Shown here in pieces: positions 7,515 to 16,600 of a stretch of 41,176 bases of DNA. Made by a program: the position numbers and the translations under genes. This DNA comes from an uncultured Bacilli bacterium (lineage in GTDB: Bacteria; Bacillota_I; Bacilli_A; RF39; UBA660): contig CANQUW010000001.1 in the NCBI GenBank assembly GCA_947627145.1, forward strand, positions 1-41,176, written 5' to 3'. Every line of letters begins with the position of its first letter. Within the stretch, counting starts at the first letter, position 1. Below the pieces are notes generated by a model that saw nothing but the letters and a program-made list of their open reading frames with translations, searched no databases and was not told where the DNA came from.

Positions 7515-9086
7515 TTATATTTTATATTTTTTTATAATTGATTCTGCAACTTTAATTCCATCAATTGCTGATGAGGTTATACCACCTGAGTAACCAGACC
7601 CTTCTCCTGCAGGATATAATCCTTTGATATTGGATTCGAAGTTTTCATCTCTTAAAATTCTAATTGGAGAAGATGTTCGTGTTTCAATTGCGGCAATTAT
7701 GGTATCATCATTTGCAAAACCTTTTATTTTTTGTGCAAAGTTATCAAATGCCTCTATAATTGAAGTTGTAATATAATCCGGAAGAATGTTTCGGATATTT
7801 TCAAGAACATAATCTCCCTTTGTTATTGGTTTTACATTTCCAAGTTTAGTAGATTTTTTATTTTCTTTAAAATCTTTTAGTAGTTGAATTGGTATTTTAC
7901 CATTACCTAATTTATAAGTTTTTTCTTCTAAAGCTCTTTGAAAATTTATAGCACCTTCAATACTTTCGTTAAAGTCAGCTGGTGTTGTTGTTACAACGAT
8001 TGCGGAGTTTGCAGTTTCTTCATCTCTTTTATAATTACTCATTCCATTTACTACAAGTCTTTCTTTTTCACTTGAGGCATTTACTACAAATCCACCAGGA
8101 CACATACAAAATGAATATACTCCACGACCTTCTTTGGTAGTATATGTAAGTTTATAAGAAGCAGGCGGTAAAATATTATAGTATTTTCCATATTGATTTT
8201 TATTGATGATATCTTGTGAGTGCATTACTCTAAGACCTATCGCAAAAGGTTTAGGAGTCATTTCTACTCCTTCTTCACGCAACATTTTTATAGTGTCACG
8301 AGAAGAGTTACCTAAAGCAATTATACAATTATTGGTTTTTATAATTTCTTTATTATTTATGACTATTCCATTAAGATGATTATCTTCTACTATTATATTA
8401 GTAAGAGTTGTATTATATTTAAAAACTCCTCCCATTTTTTCTATTTCTTTTCTCATGTTTTTGACAACAGTTCTTAAGATGTCAGTTCCAATATGAGGAT
8501 TTTTTATATACATTATTTCTTTTGGTGCACCACATTCAACAAATATCTCAAATACTTTTTTACCAAGATGTCTTTTATCTTTTATTAAGGTATTAAGTTT
8601 CCCATCAGAAAAAGTTCCAGCTCCTCCTTCTCCAAATTGAACATTACTATTTTCATTCAAAGTTCCTTCTTCCCAAAACTTTTTAACATCTTCTACTCTT
8701 TCATCAATAGTTTTTCCTCTTTCAATAATATAAGGATGATAACCAGATTTAGATAACATATATGCCGAAAATAGTCCAGCAGGGCCACAACCGACAATAA
8801 CAATTTTTTCTTTTAGGGGGATATCTCCTGAAGGTGGGAGTGTGTAATTTTCTTCAATGTATTCTATTATATCTTTTGATGATTTTATATTTACTTTGTC
8901 ATCTACTTTTACTATTACTTCATAAATATAATAAATATTATTTGTATCTCTTGCATCGATAGACTTTTTAGAAATTTTATAATCTACTGGGGTTACTTTT
9001 AAGAGCTTTTTTATTTTTTCTTGTAAAAAATTATCTGTATCTTTAGTGATAGGTACTTTTATTTGTCTTATTTTAATCTTCTTCAT
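7515..9086 (-). CDS. COG2509-type FAD-dependent dehydrogenase
   Basis: A 523-residue cytoplasmic flavoprotein. After an N-terminal region of about 95 residues comes a dinucleotide-binding motif (IVIVGCGPAGLFSAYMLSKSG). Then come ERGKTIDERVEDVKKFW and FGEGGAGTFSDGKLNT, signatures of the uncharacterised COG2509 dehydrogenases. A C-terminal FAD motif (GLYPAGEGSGYSGGITSSAIDGI) closes the fold. The ATG at 9086 has AGGAG nine bases upstream; the ATG at 9092 would leave three. Its start overlaps the end of the preceding flavoprotein gene. The substrate is unknown. Confidence 0.85.
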   Translation of the reverse strand: MKKIKIRQIKVPITKDTDNFLQEKIKKLLKVTPVDYKISKKSIDARDTNNIYYIYEVIVKVDDKVNIKSSKDIIEYIEENYTLPPSGDIPLKEKIVIVGCGPAGLFSAYMLSKSGYHPYIIERGKTIDERVEDVKKFWEEGTLNENSNVQFGEGGAGTFSDGKLNTLIKDKRHLGKKVFEIFVECGAPKEIMYIKNPHIGTDILRTVVKNMRKEIEKMGGVFKYNTTLTNIIVEDNHLNGIVINNKEIIKTNNCIIALGNSSRDTIKMLREEGVEMTPKPFAIGLRVMHSQDIINKNQYGKYYNILPPASYKLTYTTKEGRGVYSFCMCPGGFVVNASSEKERLVVNGMSNYKRDEETANSAIVVTTTPADFNESIEGAINFQRALEEKTYKLGNGKIPIQLLKDFKENKKSTKLGNVKPITKGDYVLENIRNILPDYITTSIIEAFDNFAQKIKGFANDDTIIAAIETRTSSPIRILRDENFESNIKGLYPAGEGSGYSGGITSSAIDGIKVAESIIKKYKI

Positions 9087-10284
9087 ATACATTCTCTCCT
9101 GCGATTAGTCCACTCATCCATGCAAATGACAAGTTATAACCACCACAATCTCCATCTACATCTAAAATTTCTCCTGTTAAGAATAATCCTTTTACTATTT
9201 TAGATTCCATAGTTTTTGGATTTATTTCTGTTAGAGGTACTCCTCCACTACATGTTTGAGATACATTAAATGATTTAGTAGATTTAATATTAATAGGAAA
9301 GTTCATTATTAAGTCTATTATTTGTTCTTTAGGAGAATTTTTCCAAGTAGAATCTTTTGAAGTGTTAGTTTCTTTTAAAATAGTATTTATTACTTTATAG
9401 TTTAAGAATCCTTCTAAAATATTTTTTATAGTAAATCCATTTAATAATCTACTTTGATTATTCATCCAAGATAGGAACTCTTCTTTATTTCCTTTAAACC
9501 AAGGTATAAAATTAATATATATTTTTTCAGTATATCCTTTATTAAGTCCTTTAGCAATTATTCCACTTAAATTGAAAGTACATATTCCACTAATACCATA
9601 ATCAGTAAATTGTACTTCTCCTGTTTCTTCTTTTATAGTTTTATTGTTTTCTACAAGAGTTAGTTTTGCATTACTTCTTACTCCTTTTAAGTCTTTATAA
9701 AAGTTACCCTCACCTTCTAACATTACAAGGGATGGAAGTATTTTAGTTGTTGTGTGACCTAGATTTTTAACAAGACTATAACCTATACCATCACTTCCTG
9801 TTTTTGGGTAAGATTTAGAACCTGTTGAAATAATTACTTTGTCAGCATAAAATTTATTTTTATCTGTTGTGATGATAAATTTATCTTCTTTCTCTATATT
9901 TATGACTTGTTGCTCTGTTTTTATTTCTATATTTAAACTTTTTATTTTACTTAATAATGCATTAACAACAGAATCTGATCTATTAGAATATGGATAGTAA
10001 TATCCATTTACTATATTTGGTATTATTCCTAGTTCATCAAAAAAATTTAAAATATTATCTTTTTTATTTTCAAATATTTCTTTAAAAATTTCTATATTAT
10101 TGGAATGATAAAATTTTATATCTTGATTTTCATTATAATAATTACATCTAGAATTTCCCGTTAATAATAATTTTTTCCCGCAAATACTATTTCTTTCTAA
10201 TATTGTTACATGAGCACCTGCACTTCCTGCTTTAATTGCCGCAGTTAAACCACTTGCTCCTCCTCCTATTACAAATACATCCAT
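9073..10284 (-). CDS. HI0933/BaiN-family flavoprotein (NAD(P)/FAD-dependent oxidoreductase)
   Basis: A 403-residue protein of the HI0933/YtfP/BaiN family. The N-terminal Rossmann motif VIGGGASGLTAAIKAGSAGA is followed by ERNSICGKKLLLTGNSRCNYYN, diagnostic of the family. Near the C-terminus are FNVSQTCSGGVPLTEI and LFLTGEILDVDGDCGGYNLSFAW, which contact FAD. One gut relative (BaiN) reduces bile-acid intermediates, but most members are uncharacterised and the family is nearly universal in Firmicutes. GAGGAG precedes the ATG and a good promoter lies upstream. It overlaps the following flavoprotein gene by 14 bases. Confidence 0.88.
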   Translation of the reverse strand: MDVFVIGGGASGLTAAIKAGSAGAHVTILERNSICGKKLLLTGNSRCNYYNENQDIKFYHSNNIEIFKEIFENKKDNILNFFDELGIIPNIVNGYYYPYSNRSDSVVNALLSKIKSLNIEIKTEQQVINIEKEDKFIITTDKNKFYADKVIISTGSKSYPKTGSDGIGYSLVKNLGHTTTKILPSLVMLEGEGNFYKDLKGVRSNAKLTLVENNKTIKEETGEVQFTDYGISGICTFNLSGIIAKGLNKGYTEKIYINFIPWFKGNKEEFLSWMNNQSRLLNGFTIKNILEGFLNYKVINTILKETNTSKDSTWKNSPKEQIIDLIMNFPINIKSTKSFNVSQTCSGGVPLTEINPKTMESKIVKGLFLTGEILDVDGDCGGYNLSFAWMSGLIAGENVYEED

Positions 10285-10305
10285 AATTCTCCTCCACTCG
10301 TTTAA

Positions 10306-10334
10306 ATTATATCAAAATTTATGTTATTTGTTAA
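10306..10334 (-). promoter_or_regulatory. Promoter of the flavoprotein operon
   Basis: TTAACA (10334-10329), 17-base spacer, TATAAT (10311-10306) with extended -10 TGA. The ATG at 10284 follows about 20 bases later with GAGGAG in between. Confidence 0.7.
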
Positions 10335-10350
10335 TATATAGACAAATGAA

Positions 10351-10378
10351 AAAAAGATAAAAGCTAGCCTTTTATCTT
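10351..10378 (-). terminator. Terminator after the NlpC/P60 gene
   Basis: A 10-bp stem (10354-10363 with 10369-10378) followed on the minus strand by a T run. It separates the NlpC/P60 gene from the flavoprotein promoter. Confidence 0.85.
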
Positions 10379-10401
10379 ACAATTTCATATAAACTTAATA
10401 A

Positions 10402-11604
10402 TTACATTCTATACGCTCTTGGAGATGATGCTCCTGGTACATTGATAGAATTTATCACAACACTATTTCCTTTCCATCCACCATGAACAGCTTGACCATT
10501 TCCTATGTAAATAGCAACGTGTTTGCCACCAGTTCCACCATTGTCATAAAATAATACATCGCCAGGGGAAGGACTTCCAACAGGTGTACCAAAATGTTTA
10601 ACGACATTAATACCCCATACTTCTTGCAATGCATTAGGATTTCCACCACAAGCATCAATTCCTGCAAATTCACTTTCACTAAAAATAGGATGTGTACATG
10701 GAATATCTTTTCTCCATAAATCTTTACCAACTGCACCTATTGCAGCTTCAACAAGTCTAGTACAATCCATAGAAGAACCTACTAAACTTAATGCTTTAGC
10801 AACAATAGGATTGCTGGTATCATATGAATTAGAGTTATTTTGTTTATTATTTGATGGTACTTGTTCTACTTCACTTTGTTCTTGTGGTTTAGCATTTACT
10901 TTTAAATTTGCAGTTTTAACACCACTTCTGTTTTTACTAGAATCTATTGCAACTATATTTATTTTTCTTTCTCCAACTGATAAATCAATATTATCTATTT
11001 TACTTCCTTTTTCATCTGTGTATTCATAATTACAAGCTTCATTAGAATTATCAGTACAACTTTTTATAAAATTATTTATATTAATTGCTGTACCTTCCTC
11101 TATCTCTACATCTTGAAGTATTAAATTAGGTTTTTTTGTATCTTTAATTGTCATAGTAGTTTTAGAAATTGTATTATTTTTATTATCTTTAATTATAATT
11201 TCGTATTTTCCCACACCTACAATTTTTTCTTTTTTGATATATCCCTTTTTTAATACCTCTTTTCCTTTAACAATCTTTACTGCTTCTTCTTTAGGTACTT
11301 CTTTACCATTTTTATAGTATTTTACTTGTGTTTTTATACTTTCATTATCTTTTAATCTTTTAAATGATATTTCTACATCATCGCTTAATTTATTTTTCTT
11401 TTTGATGAGATCTTTTATTTTATCGATACTCATACCCGCTTCTATTTTTACTTTTTTTAATGATGATACTTGTTTTTGATTATTATAAAACATATAACAA
11501 ATTATTATTCCAAATATAATCAATAAAGCTACAACCACAGAAATTATTATTATATTTTTCTTATCGTTATCTTTCTTCTTTTTTGAAATACCCTTTTTAC
11601 TCAT
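10402..11604 (-). CDS. Membrane-anchored NlpC/P60-like cell-wall hydrolase
   Basis: A 400-residue protein with a lysine-rich cytoplasmic N-terminus and one transmembrane segment (residues 18-40). Two beta-rich, Ig-like or bacterial-Ig domains follow (about 45-155 and 156-238), then a Ser/Asn/Gln linker (240-262). The C-terminal papain-like NlpC/P60 or CHAP-type domain has Cys281 in SSMDCTRLVEAA, His362 in GGKHVAIYIGNG and a candidate third residue, His374, in QAVHGG. Such domains cut peptide bonds in peptidoglycan outside the membrane. It has its own promoter and terminator and so is monocistronic. AGGAG lies upstream of the ATG. Confidence 0.85.
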   Translation of the reverse strand: MSKKGISKKKKDNDKKNIIIISVVVALLIIFGIIICYMFYNNQKQVSSLKKVKIEAGMSIDKIKDLIKKKNKLSDDVEISFKRLKDNESIKTQVKYYKNGKEVPKEEAVKIVKGKEVLKKGYIKKEKIVGVGKYEIIIKDNKNNTISKTTMTIKDTKKPNLILQDVEIEEGTAININNFIKSCTDNSNEACNYEYTDEKGSKIDNIDLSVGERKINIVAIDSSKNRSGVKTANLKVNAKPQEQSEVEQVPSNNKQNNSNSYDTSNPIVAKALSLVGSSMDCTRLVEAAIGAVGKDLWRKDIPCTHPIFSESEFAGIDACGGNPNALQEVWGINVVKHFGTPVGSPSPGDVLFYDNGGTGGKHVAIYIGNGQAVHGGWKGNSVVINSINVPGASSPRAYRM

Positions 11605-11638
11605 ACTACCATACTCCTTATCTTTACTTTATACACTA

Positions 11639-11667
11639 ATTATACTTTAGGTTATTAAAAAATACAA
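11639..11667 (-). promoter_or_regulatory. Promoter of the NlpC/P60 gene
   Basis: TTGTAT (11667-11662), 17-base spacer, TATAAT (11644-11639), placed between the ispH stop and the NlpC/P60 start. Confidence 0.65.
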
Positions 11668-11670
11668 ATA

Positions 11671-12528
11671 TTATGAAAGCTGTTTTAATTTATCTATGAC
11701 TTTGTTGATTACTTCTTTAGGAGTGGATGCCCCTGCCATTATTCCTACTTTGCCTATATCTTTTAAATCTTCTAAAGTAATTTCAGATGAATCTTCAATT
11801 GATATAGCTTTTTTACAATTGGTTTTAGCAATATCAAAAAGTTTTTTAGTATTAGAACTATTACGTCCACCTATTATTATCATAATATCTACTTTTTTTG
11901 ATAATTCCTTAGTTTCTTTTTGCCTTAATTCTGTTGCTTTACAAATAGTGTTTTTTATAACTAAGTCTATATCTTTAGGTATTTTTTCTTTTATTAATTT
12001 TTCTATTACTTTAAATTTATCTATGCTAAAAGTAGTTTGAGATATAATGAGTAATTTTTTTATTTTGCTTTCTTTTAATTTTTCTATTGCTTTATCAACA
12101 TCATCTGTATCTTCTATAATGTAAGAATTATTTCCACAATAACTTATTGTACCAATATTTTCAGGATGAGTTGACTTTCCAAGCAAGAAAATAAAGTAAT
12201 TTTCTTTTTCATATTTTTTAGCGATATCGTGAATATGCAAAACTTTTGGGCAAGTAAAGTCAAATATTTCTATATCATTATTTTTAGCATATCTATATAC
12301 TTCTTTTGGTACACCATGTGCCCTTATAATAGTTTTTCCTTTACTATTTTTTATATCGTCAATAAACTTCAACCCTTTTTCTTCAAGATTTTTAACAACA
12401 GCTTTATTATGAACTATTTCTCCTAAGCAATATAAATTTTTATTTTCTTTTAATGATTGTTCTGCTGATGTTACTGCTCTTTTGACACCATAACAAAAAC
12501 CAGCAGTACTACCTAAAATTATTTCCAT
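11671..12528 (-). CDS. ispH: 4-hydroxy-3-methylbut-2-enyl diphosphate reductase
   Basis: IspH/LytB makes IPP and DMAPP from HMBPP, the last MEP step, using a [4Fe-4S] cluster. The three cluster cysteines are present at Cys12 (STAGFCYGVKRAV), Cys93 (FTCPKVLHIH) and Cys196 (NTICKATELRQ). The substrate-binding histidines (GEIVHN, ISQTTF region, HPE) are also in place. The length of 285 residues is normal. AAAGGAG precedes the ATG at 12528; a longer frame to 12552 would run into a terminator-like hairpin and lacks a ribosome site. No promoter is evident between it and the DUF362 gene. Confidence 0.95.
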   Translation of the reverse strand: MEIILGSTAGFCYGVKRAVTSAEQSLKENKNLYCLGEIVHNKAVVKNLEEKGLKFIDDIKNSKGKTIIRAHGVPKEVYRYAKNNDIEIFDFTCPKVLHIHDIAKKYEKENYFIFLLGKSTHPENIGTISYCGNNSYIIEDTDDVDKAIEKLKESKIKKLLIISQTTFSIDKFKVIEKLIKEKIPKDIDLVIKNTICKATELRQKETKELSKKVDIMIIIGGRNSSNTKKLFDIAKTNCKKAISIEDSSEITLEDLKDIGKVGIMAGASTPKEVINKVIDKLKQLS

Positions 12529-12540
12529 AACTTCTCCTTT

Positions 12541-12571
12541 ATAAAAAGGCAAACCTTTACGATTTGCCTTT
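12541..12571 (-). terminator. Terminator or attenuator hairpin in the ispH leader
   Basis: A 9-bp stem (12545-12553 with 12563-12571) followed on the minus strand by T5. It lies between the DUF362 stop (12575) and the ispH ribosome site. It ends about 15 bases before the ispH ATG, so it may limit read-through into ispH. Confidence 0.7.
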
Positions 12572-12574
12572 GGT

Positions 12575-13453
12575 TTATTCTACTTCAATAAGTTCGTATT
12601 CACGTGTTCCATAACCTAAATCAGCAGCTGCTTCAATTGTATGGATTCCATGTCTTGAGTTAATTCTCTCAAGTAAATGGTCACGTCCTTCATCATTTGA
12701 ATTTTCTACTAAGTCAATACATGCTTGATCAATTGCGATTGGATCTAGGGATGCTAGAATTCCAATATCTTTCATACAAGGATCTTCTGCGACATTACAA
12801 CAATCACAATCAACTGACATATTAGCCATTACGTTGATATAGGCAATATTACCACTAAAGTAATTTACTACAGATTCAGCTGCATCTGCCATGGATTCTA
12901 GAAATTTAATTTGATCTGTTGAAAACATATCATCATAACTTCCATTTTCTGCTCCAGCACAATGGATATATCTTTTTCCTTTTGATGATGCACAACCAAT
13001 TGATAATTGTTTTAGTGCTCCACCATATCCTCCCATTGGATGTCCTTTAAAATGAGAAAGGACTAACATAGAATCATAGTTTTCTATATTTTTTCCTACA
13101 TAATTTTTCTTAATTACTTTTCCATTTGGAATATCTAAAGTAATATCTTCTTTTTCATCTAATATATCTACATTAAATGTTTTACTCCAACCATGGTCTT
13201 CCATTAGTTTTTTATGATGCTCTGTTGTGTCTCTTGCACCAGGATATGCAGTATTGCATTCTACAATAGTACCATTTACATATTCAACCATAGGACGCAT
13301 AAATTCTGGTCTTAAGTAATTTTGATTTCCTTCCTCTCCAGAATGAACTTTAACTGCTACTTTACCAGGAAGTTCTATTCCTAATTTTTTATACATTTTA
13401 ACTACACCTTCTGGTGTTAAATCTTTTGTAAAATAAACTTTTGCTTTTTCCAT
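12575..13453 (-). CDS. DUF362 domain protein
   Basis: A 292-residue protein of the DUF362 family, uncharacterised, often iron-sulphur linked. Characteristic parts are KVHSGEEGNQNYLRPEFMRPMVE near the N-terminus, then SHFKGHPMGGYGGALKQLSIGCASSKGK. Next is a cysteine cluster, DCDCCNVAEDPC (near residues 216-227), that could hold a metal or cluster. The C-terminal DPIAIDQACIDLV segment is also typical. The chosen ATG has GAGGAAG upstream; an ATG at 13471 would lie before this ribosome site. Its function is unknown. It is a single gene with its own -10 and possible read-through into ispH. Confidence 0.8.
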   Translation of the reverse strand: MEKAKVYFTKDLTPEGVVKMYKKLGIELPGKVAVKVHSGEEGNQNYLRPEFMRPMVEYVNGTIVECNTAYPGARDTTEHHKKLMEDHGWSKTFNVDILDEKEDITLDIPNGKVIKKNYVGKNIENYDSMLVLSHFKGHPMGGYGGALKQLSIGCASSKGKRYIHCAGAENGSYDDMFSTDQIKFLESMADAAESVVNYFSGNIAYINVMANMSVDCDCCNVAEDPCMKDIGILASLDPIAIDQACIDLVENSNDEGRDHLLERINSRHGIHTIEAAADLGYGTREYELIEVE

Positions 13454-13475
13454 TTTTATCTTCCTCCTCATTTTT

Positions 13476-13481
13476 ATTATA
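13476..13481 (-). promoter_or_regulatory. Extended -10 element of the DUF362 gene
   Basis: TATAAT preceded by TGC on the minus strand, about 22 bases before the ATG at 13453. No good -35 is visible, which is common for extended -10 promoters. Confidence 0.5.
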
Positions 13482-13527
13482 GCACATATTTTAATTTTTT
13501 TCTTTAAATTTTTATTGGTATATAATC

Positions 13528-13561
13528 AATAAAAACTAAGGCTCAATCAATTGATTGAGCC
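13528..13561 (-). terminator. Terminator of the MMPL gene
   Basis: A perfect 22-bp palindrome at 13540-13561 followed on the minus strand by TTAGTTTTTATT. It lies downstream of the large transporter gene. Confidence 0.75.
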
Positions 13562-13575
13562 ACCCTATTCATGGT

Positions 13576-13603
13576 AGAGCTCAACAAGCAAACATTAAGC
13601 TCT
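13576..13603. other. Second hairpin in the gap after the MMPL gene
   Basis: Nine-base arms AGAGCTCAA (13576-13584) and TTAAGCTCT (13595-13603) with one wobble pair and a 10-base loop, just before the terminator palindrome. No ORF is present in 13500-13678. It may stabilise the 3' end of the transporter mRNA or belong to a small RNA. Confidence 0.35.
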
Positions 13604-13678
13604 TCTTTTTTATTTTATTCAAATTTCTTTGATGTATTAATCTTATCATAGTTTTTTATTTTTTTTCAATATGAAAGT

Positions 13679-16600
13679 TTACTTTTTGTTTCTCTTTACT
13701 ACAAATTTATCAACTGATGCAATAACTGCTGGTAGTAATACTAATATTAAGATACTGGATGCTAGTGTACCTTCTGAAATTGTTGTACATATTTTTGCTG
13801 CGATTGCTGATGAGAAACATCCTACAATCAAAGTTACTATAATAAGAATAGATGCACTTGTTACAATTGTGTGTATAGACTTATTATAAGAATTTATTAT
13901 AGCCTTTTTAATATCTAAAGTCTTTCTTTCCTCTAAGTAATATGATGTATATAGTATTGCGTAATCTATAGTTGCTCCCATTAAAATACTTTGAACTATT
14001 AAAATAGATATAAAGTAAACAGTTCCAGTAAATGATAATATTCCCATTGTTAAATAGACTGCTGTTTGGATTAATAAAACTAGTATTAACGGTATAAGAA
14101 TTGACTTAAATGTAACTGCTACTACTACAAAGATAAATATCATAGTTAAGACAGTTATTAAATTTAATTCATCTTGGAATGTTTTACTCATCTCATAGGC
14201 CATCGGAGAGTCCCCTATTACATAGACATCTTTGTTATTTTTTAATTTCTTTATAAAATTAAATGTATCTTTTCCCTCTGGTTCTAGAGATGTGTTTATA
14301 ACAATTCTTGAATACTTATCTCCTACTAATAATTTTTTGGAGTTCTTAATCAACTTTTTAGCATCAGTAATTTCATTTCTTTTACTACTACTAATAAAGT
14401 CATCAAATCTACTATCAAGTAAAATATTATTATTTAAATAATTTATAAACTTCTCTATTGTTAAAGTATATTTTTTATTATAATCATTTTCACTACCATA
14501 ATAGATGTATACTAAATCAATTAGATTCTTATCTAAGTTGTCCGCAAGTTGTGATAAGGTATTATATGTTTTTTCTTTGGTGTATTTTTTATTGTTTAGT
14601 GAATCATTCATTATTTCATTTAATATTACTAACTTAGTTTTTGTCTCTTCTGTAAAACTTTTATTATACTCACTATTGTTTAATACATCATTAAGTATGA
14701 AATTTACAAATTCTTTTAAGGATAGTTCTATATTTTTGTTTGTTACTTCTACATCATATAAAGAATATAGTAAAGATAATTTATTTACATCTACTCCTAA
14801 TAGACTAGACATACTTTCTTTGTTGTATCTTTTATTTGTAAGTGTTGAATCCATTATTGTTTTTACTAAATTTAGTTTATTTTTCATTTCATTTGTTAGA
14901 TTATTTTTTAAAGTAGTATCGTTTTGATGTGTTAAGATAAAGTCTACAAATTCATATGGTGACATAGCTACTCTATCTTTAAGAGCTAAAGCATAGATAC
15001 TTTTTGTAGTATTTATATCAAGTGAGAATAATCCACTAATATCAGTATATGTGTATTTTGTATTTGAAAGAGCACTATCCATTATAACTTTTAGTGTTTG
15101 TAAGTTATTAATATTATTTTCATCTATTGCACCTTTTATAGGAGCATTACTTAAAATAGTATTTATAAAGTTATATGGAGTTAAAGTCCATTCTATATCT
15201 TTTCCATCTAATATATAAGTTAAGGCATATAACTGATAAAAAGCGTTTTCTTGTTTTCCTAAAACTTTCGCTAGTTCTGTTGCACTGTATTCAGTTGGAT
15301 TAGCTATTAATGGAGTTTGTTCTAATGCAAGAAGTTCGTCTACATTTTGTCCTTGTAAGTAAGGAGTTTCTTTTAACATTTTTACTTTGTCTACGAAATC
15401 TTTTATTGTAAGTTTACGTCCATTATCATGATTTCCGAAAATTAGTAAATATAAATTTTTAGAATCATTTTCATTTAAAGATAGTATATTAGCAATTTCC
15501 TTATAATTCATTTCTTTATTGATAATAGTTATATTACTAAAAGTATTCATAAGTTTTATTTTAGCTTTACTATCTTCTGTAAACATATTACTATATGTTG
15601 GATTTGGTATTACATCATTTAATAAAATATTTGAAAATTCATTTACTGATAAAGTATCATTTATTGCCACTCCAGATAAATAATATGTGTATAAGTTATC
15701 TACCATGGATTTATTCATTCCAAAAATATTTGAAATATCAGTTGAAGACATTTTTTTAGTAATTGTATTTTTATTTATAAAAGTTTCTATCATGTTTAAG
15801 TTATTTATAGTATTATTATCTATACTTGTATTATATTTTGGATTAGGTAATACTTTTGTTTTCATGAAATTTATAAATTCATTTATAGTAAGAGATGTAT
15901 TAGTATTAGTATTCCTATTATAATAGATTAATAAATCATGAAGACTAGATTCATCTATATTTAAGATATTTGAAATTTCAGAGATACTTCTTTTTTTATT
16001 TATTTCATCTTTTGATGTAAATTTTTTAATACGTTCAATATTATTTCTAGTATCACTATCTATATTTTTACTCATTTCTTTATTTTTATATACTTTTGCT
16101 GTTACAAAGTTTACTAAATTATTTAGAGTCATTTTATTATTTTCTTTTGGATTATAATAATGATAGTAGATTAATTTTACTAGGTAATCGTCTATTTCTG
16201 TATCTACTCCAAGGTCTTTAAATTTCTTATTTAGTTTATTATATTTTAAATCTTGGTTTAGAGTATTACTGTAACATAACACATCATCTACTCTTTTGTC
16301 TTTTTCAATTTTTTTACAGTAATCTTTTATTTTATTTTCGTCTTTATTTTTATAAATTACCGCTATTTGGTTATTTAATTTGAATACTTTATCTATTTCA
16401 TTTGAACCTGATTCAGTATAGACTATACCTAAATTACCTTTTAAGAAATAGCTTATAACAAATATTAAAACGAATGTGATTAATCCAATGTGTCTTAGTT
16501 TGTATGATATTATTCCCGCATAGTTTAGTTTAATGATTGGACTTTTCTTTTTAGTTTTGTCTATTAATTTATCAAACATTAATATTAAAGCTGGTAGACA

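Noticed and set aside
10503..10736. Same-strand frame inside the NlpC/P60 gene
   Set aside because: It overlaps the catalytic Cys/His region of a well-supported gene in another frame and has no ribosome site.
12528..12552. Longer ispH start at 12552
   Set aside because: The extra residues come from the terminator hairpin and ribosome site; homologues start at MEIxLGSTAGFC.
14505..14927. 140-codon plus-strand frame opposite the MMPL gene
   Set aside because: Antisense shadow of the repeat region; no ribosome site, and its hydrophobic composition mirrors the opposite strand.
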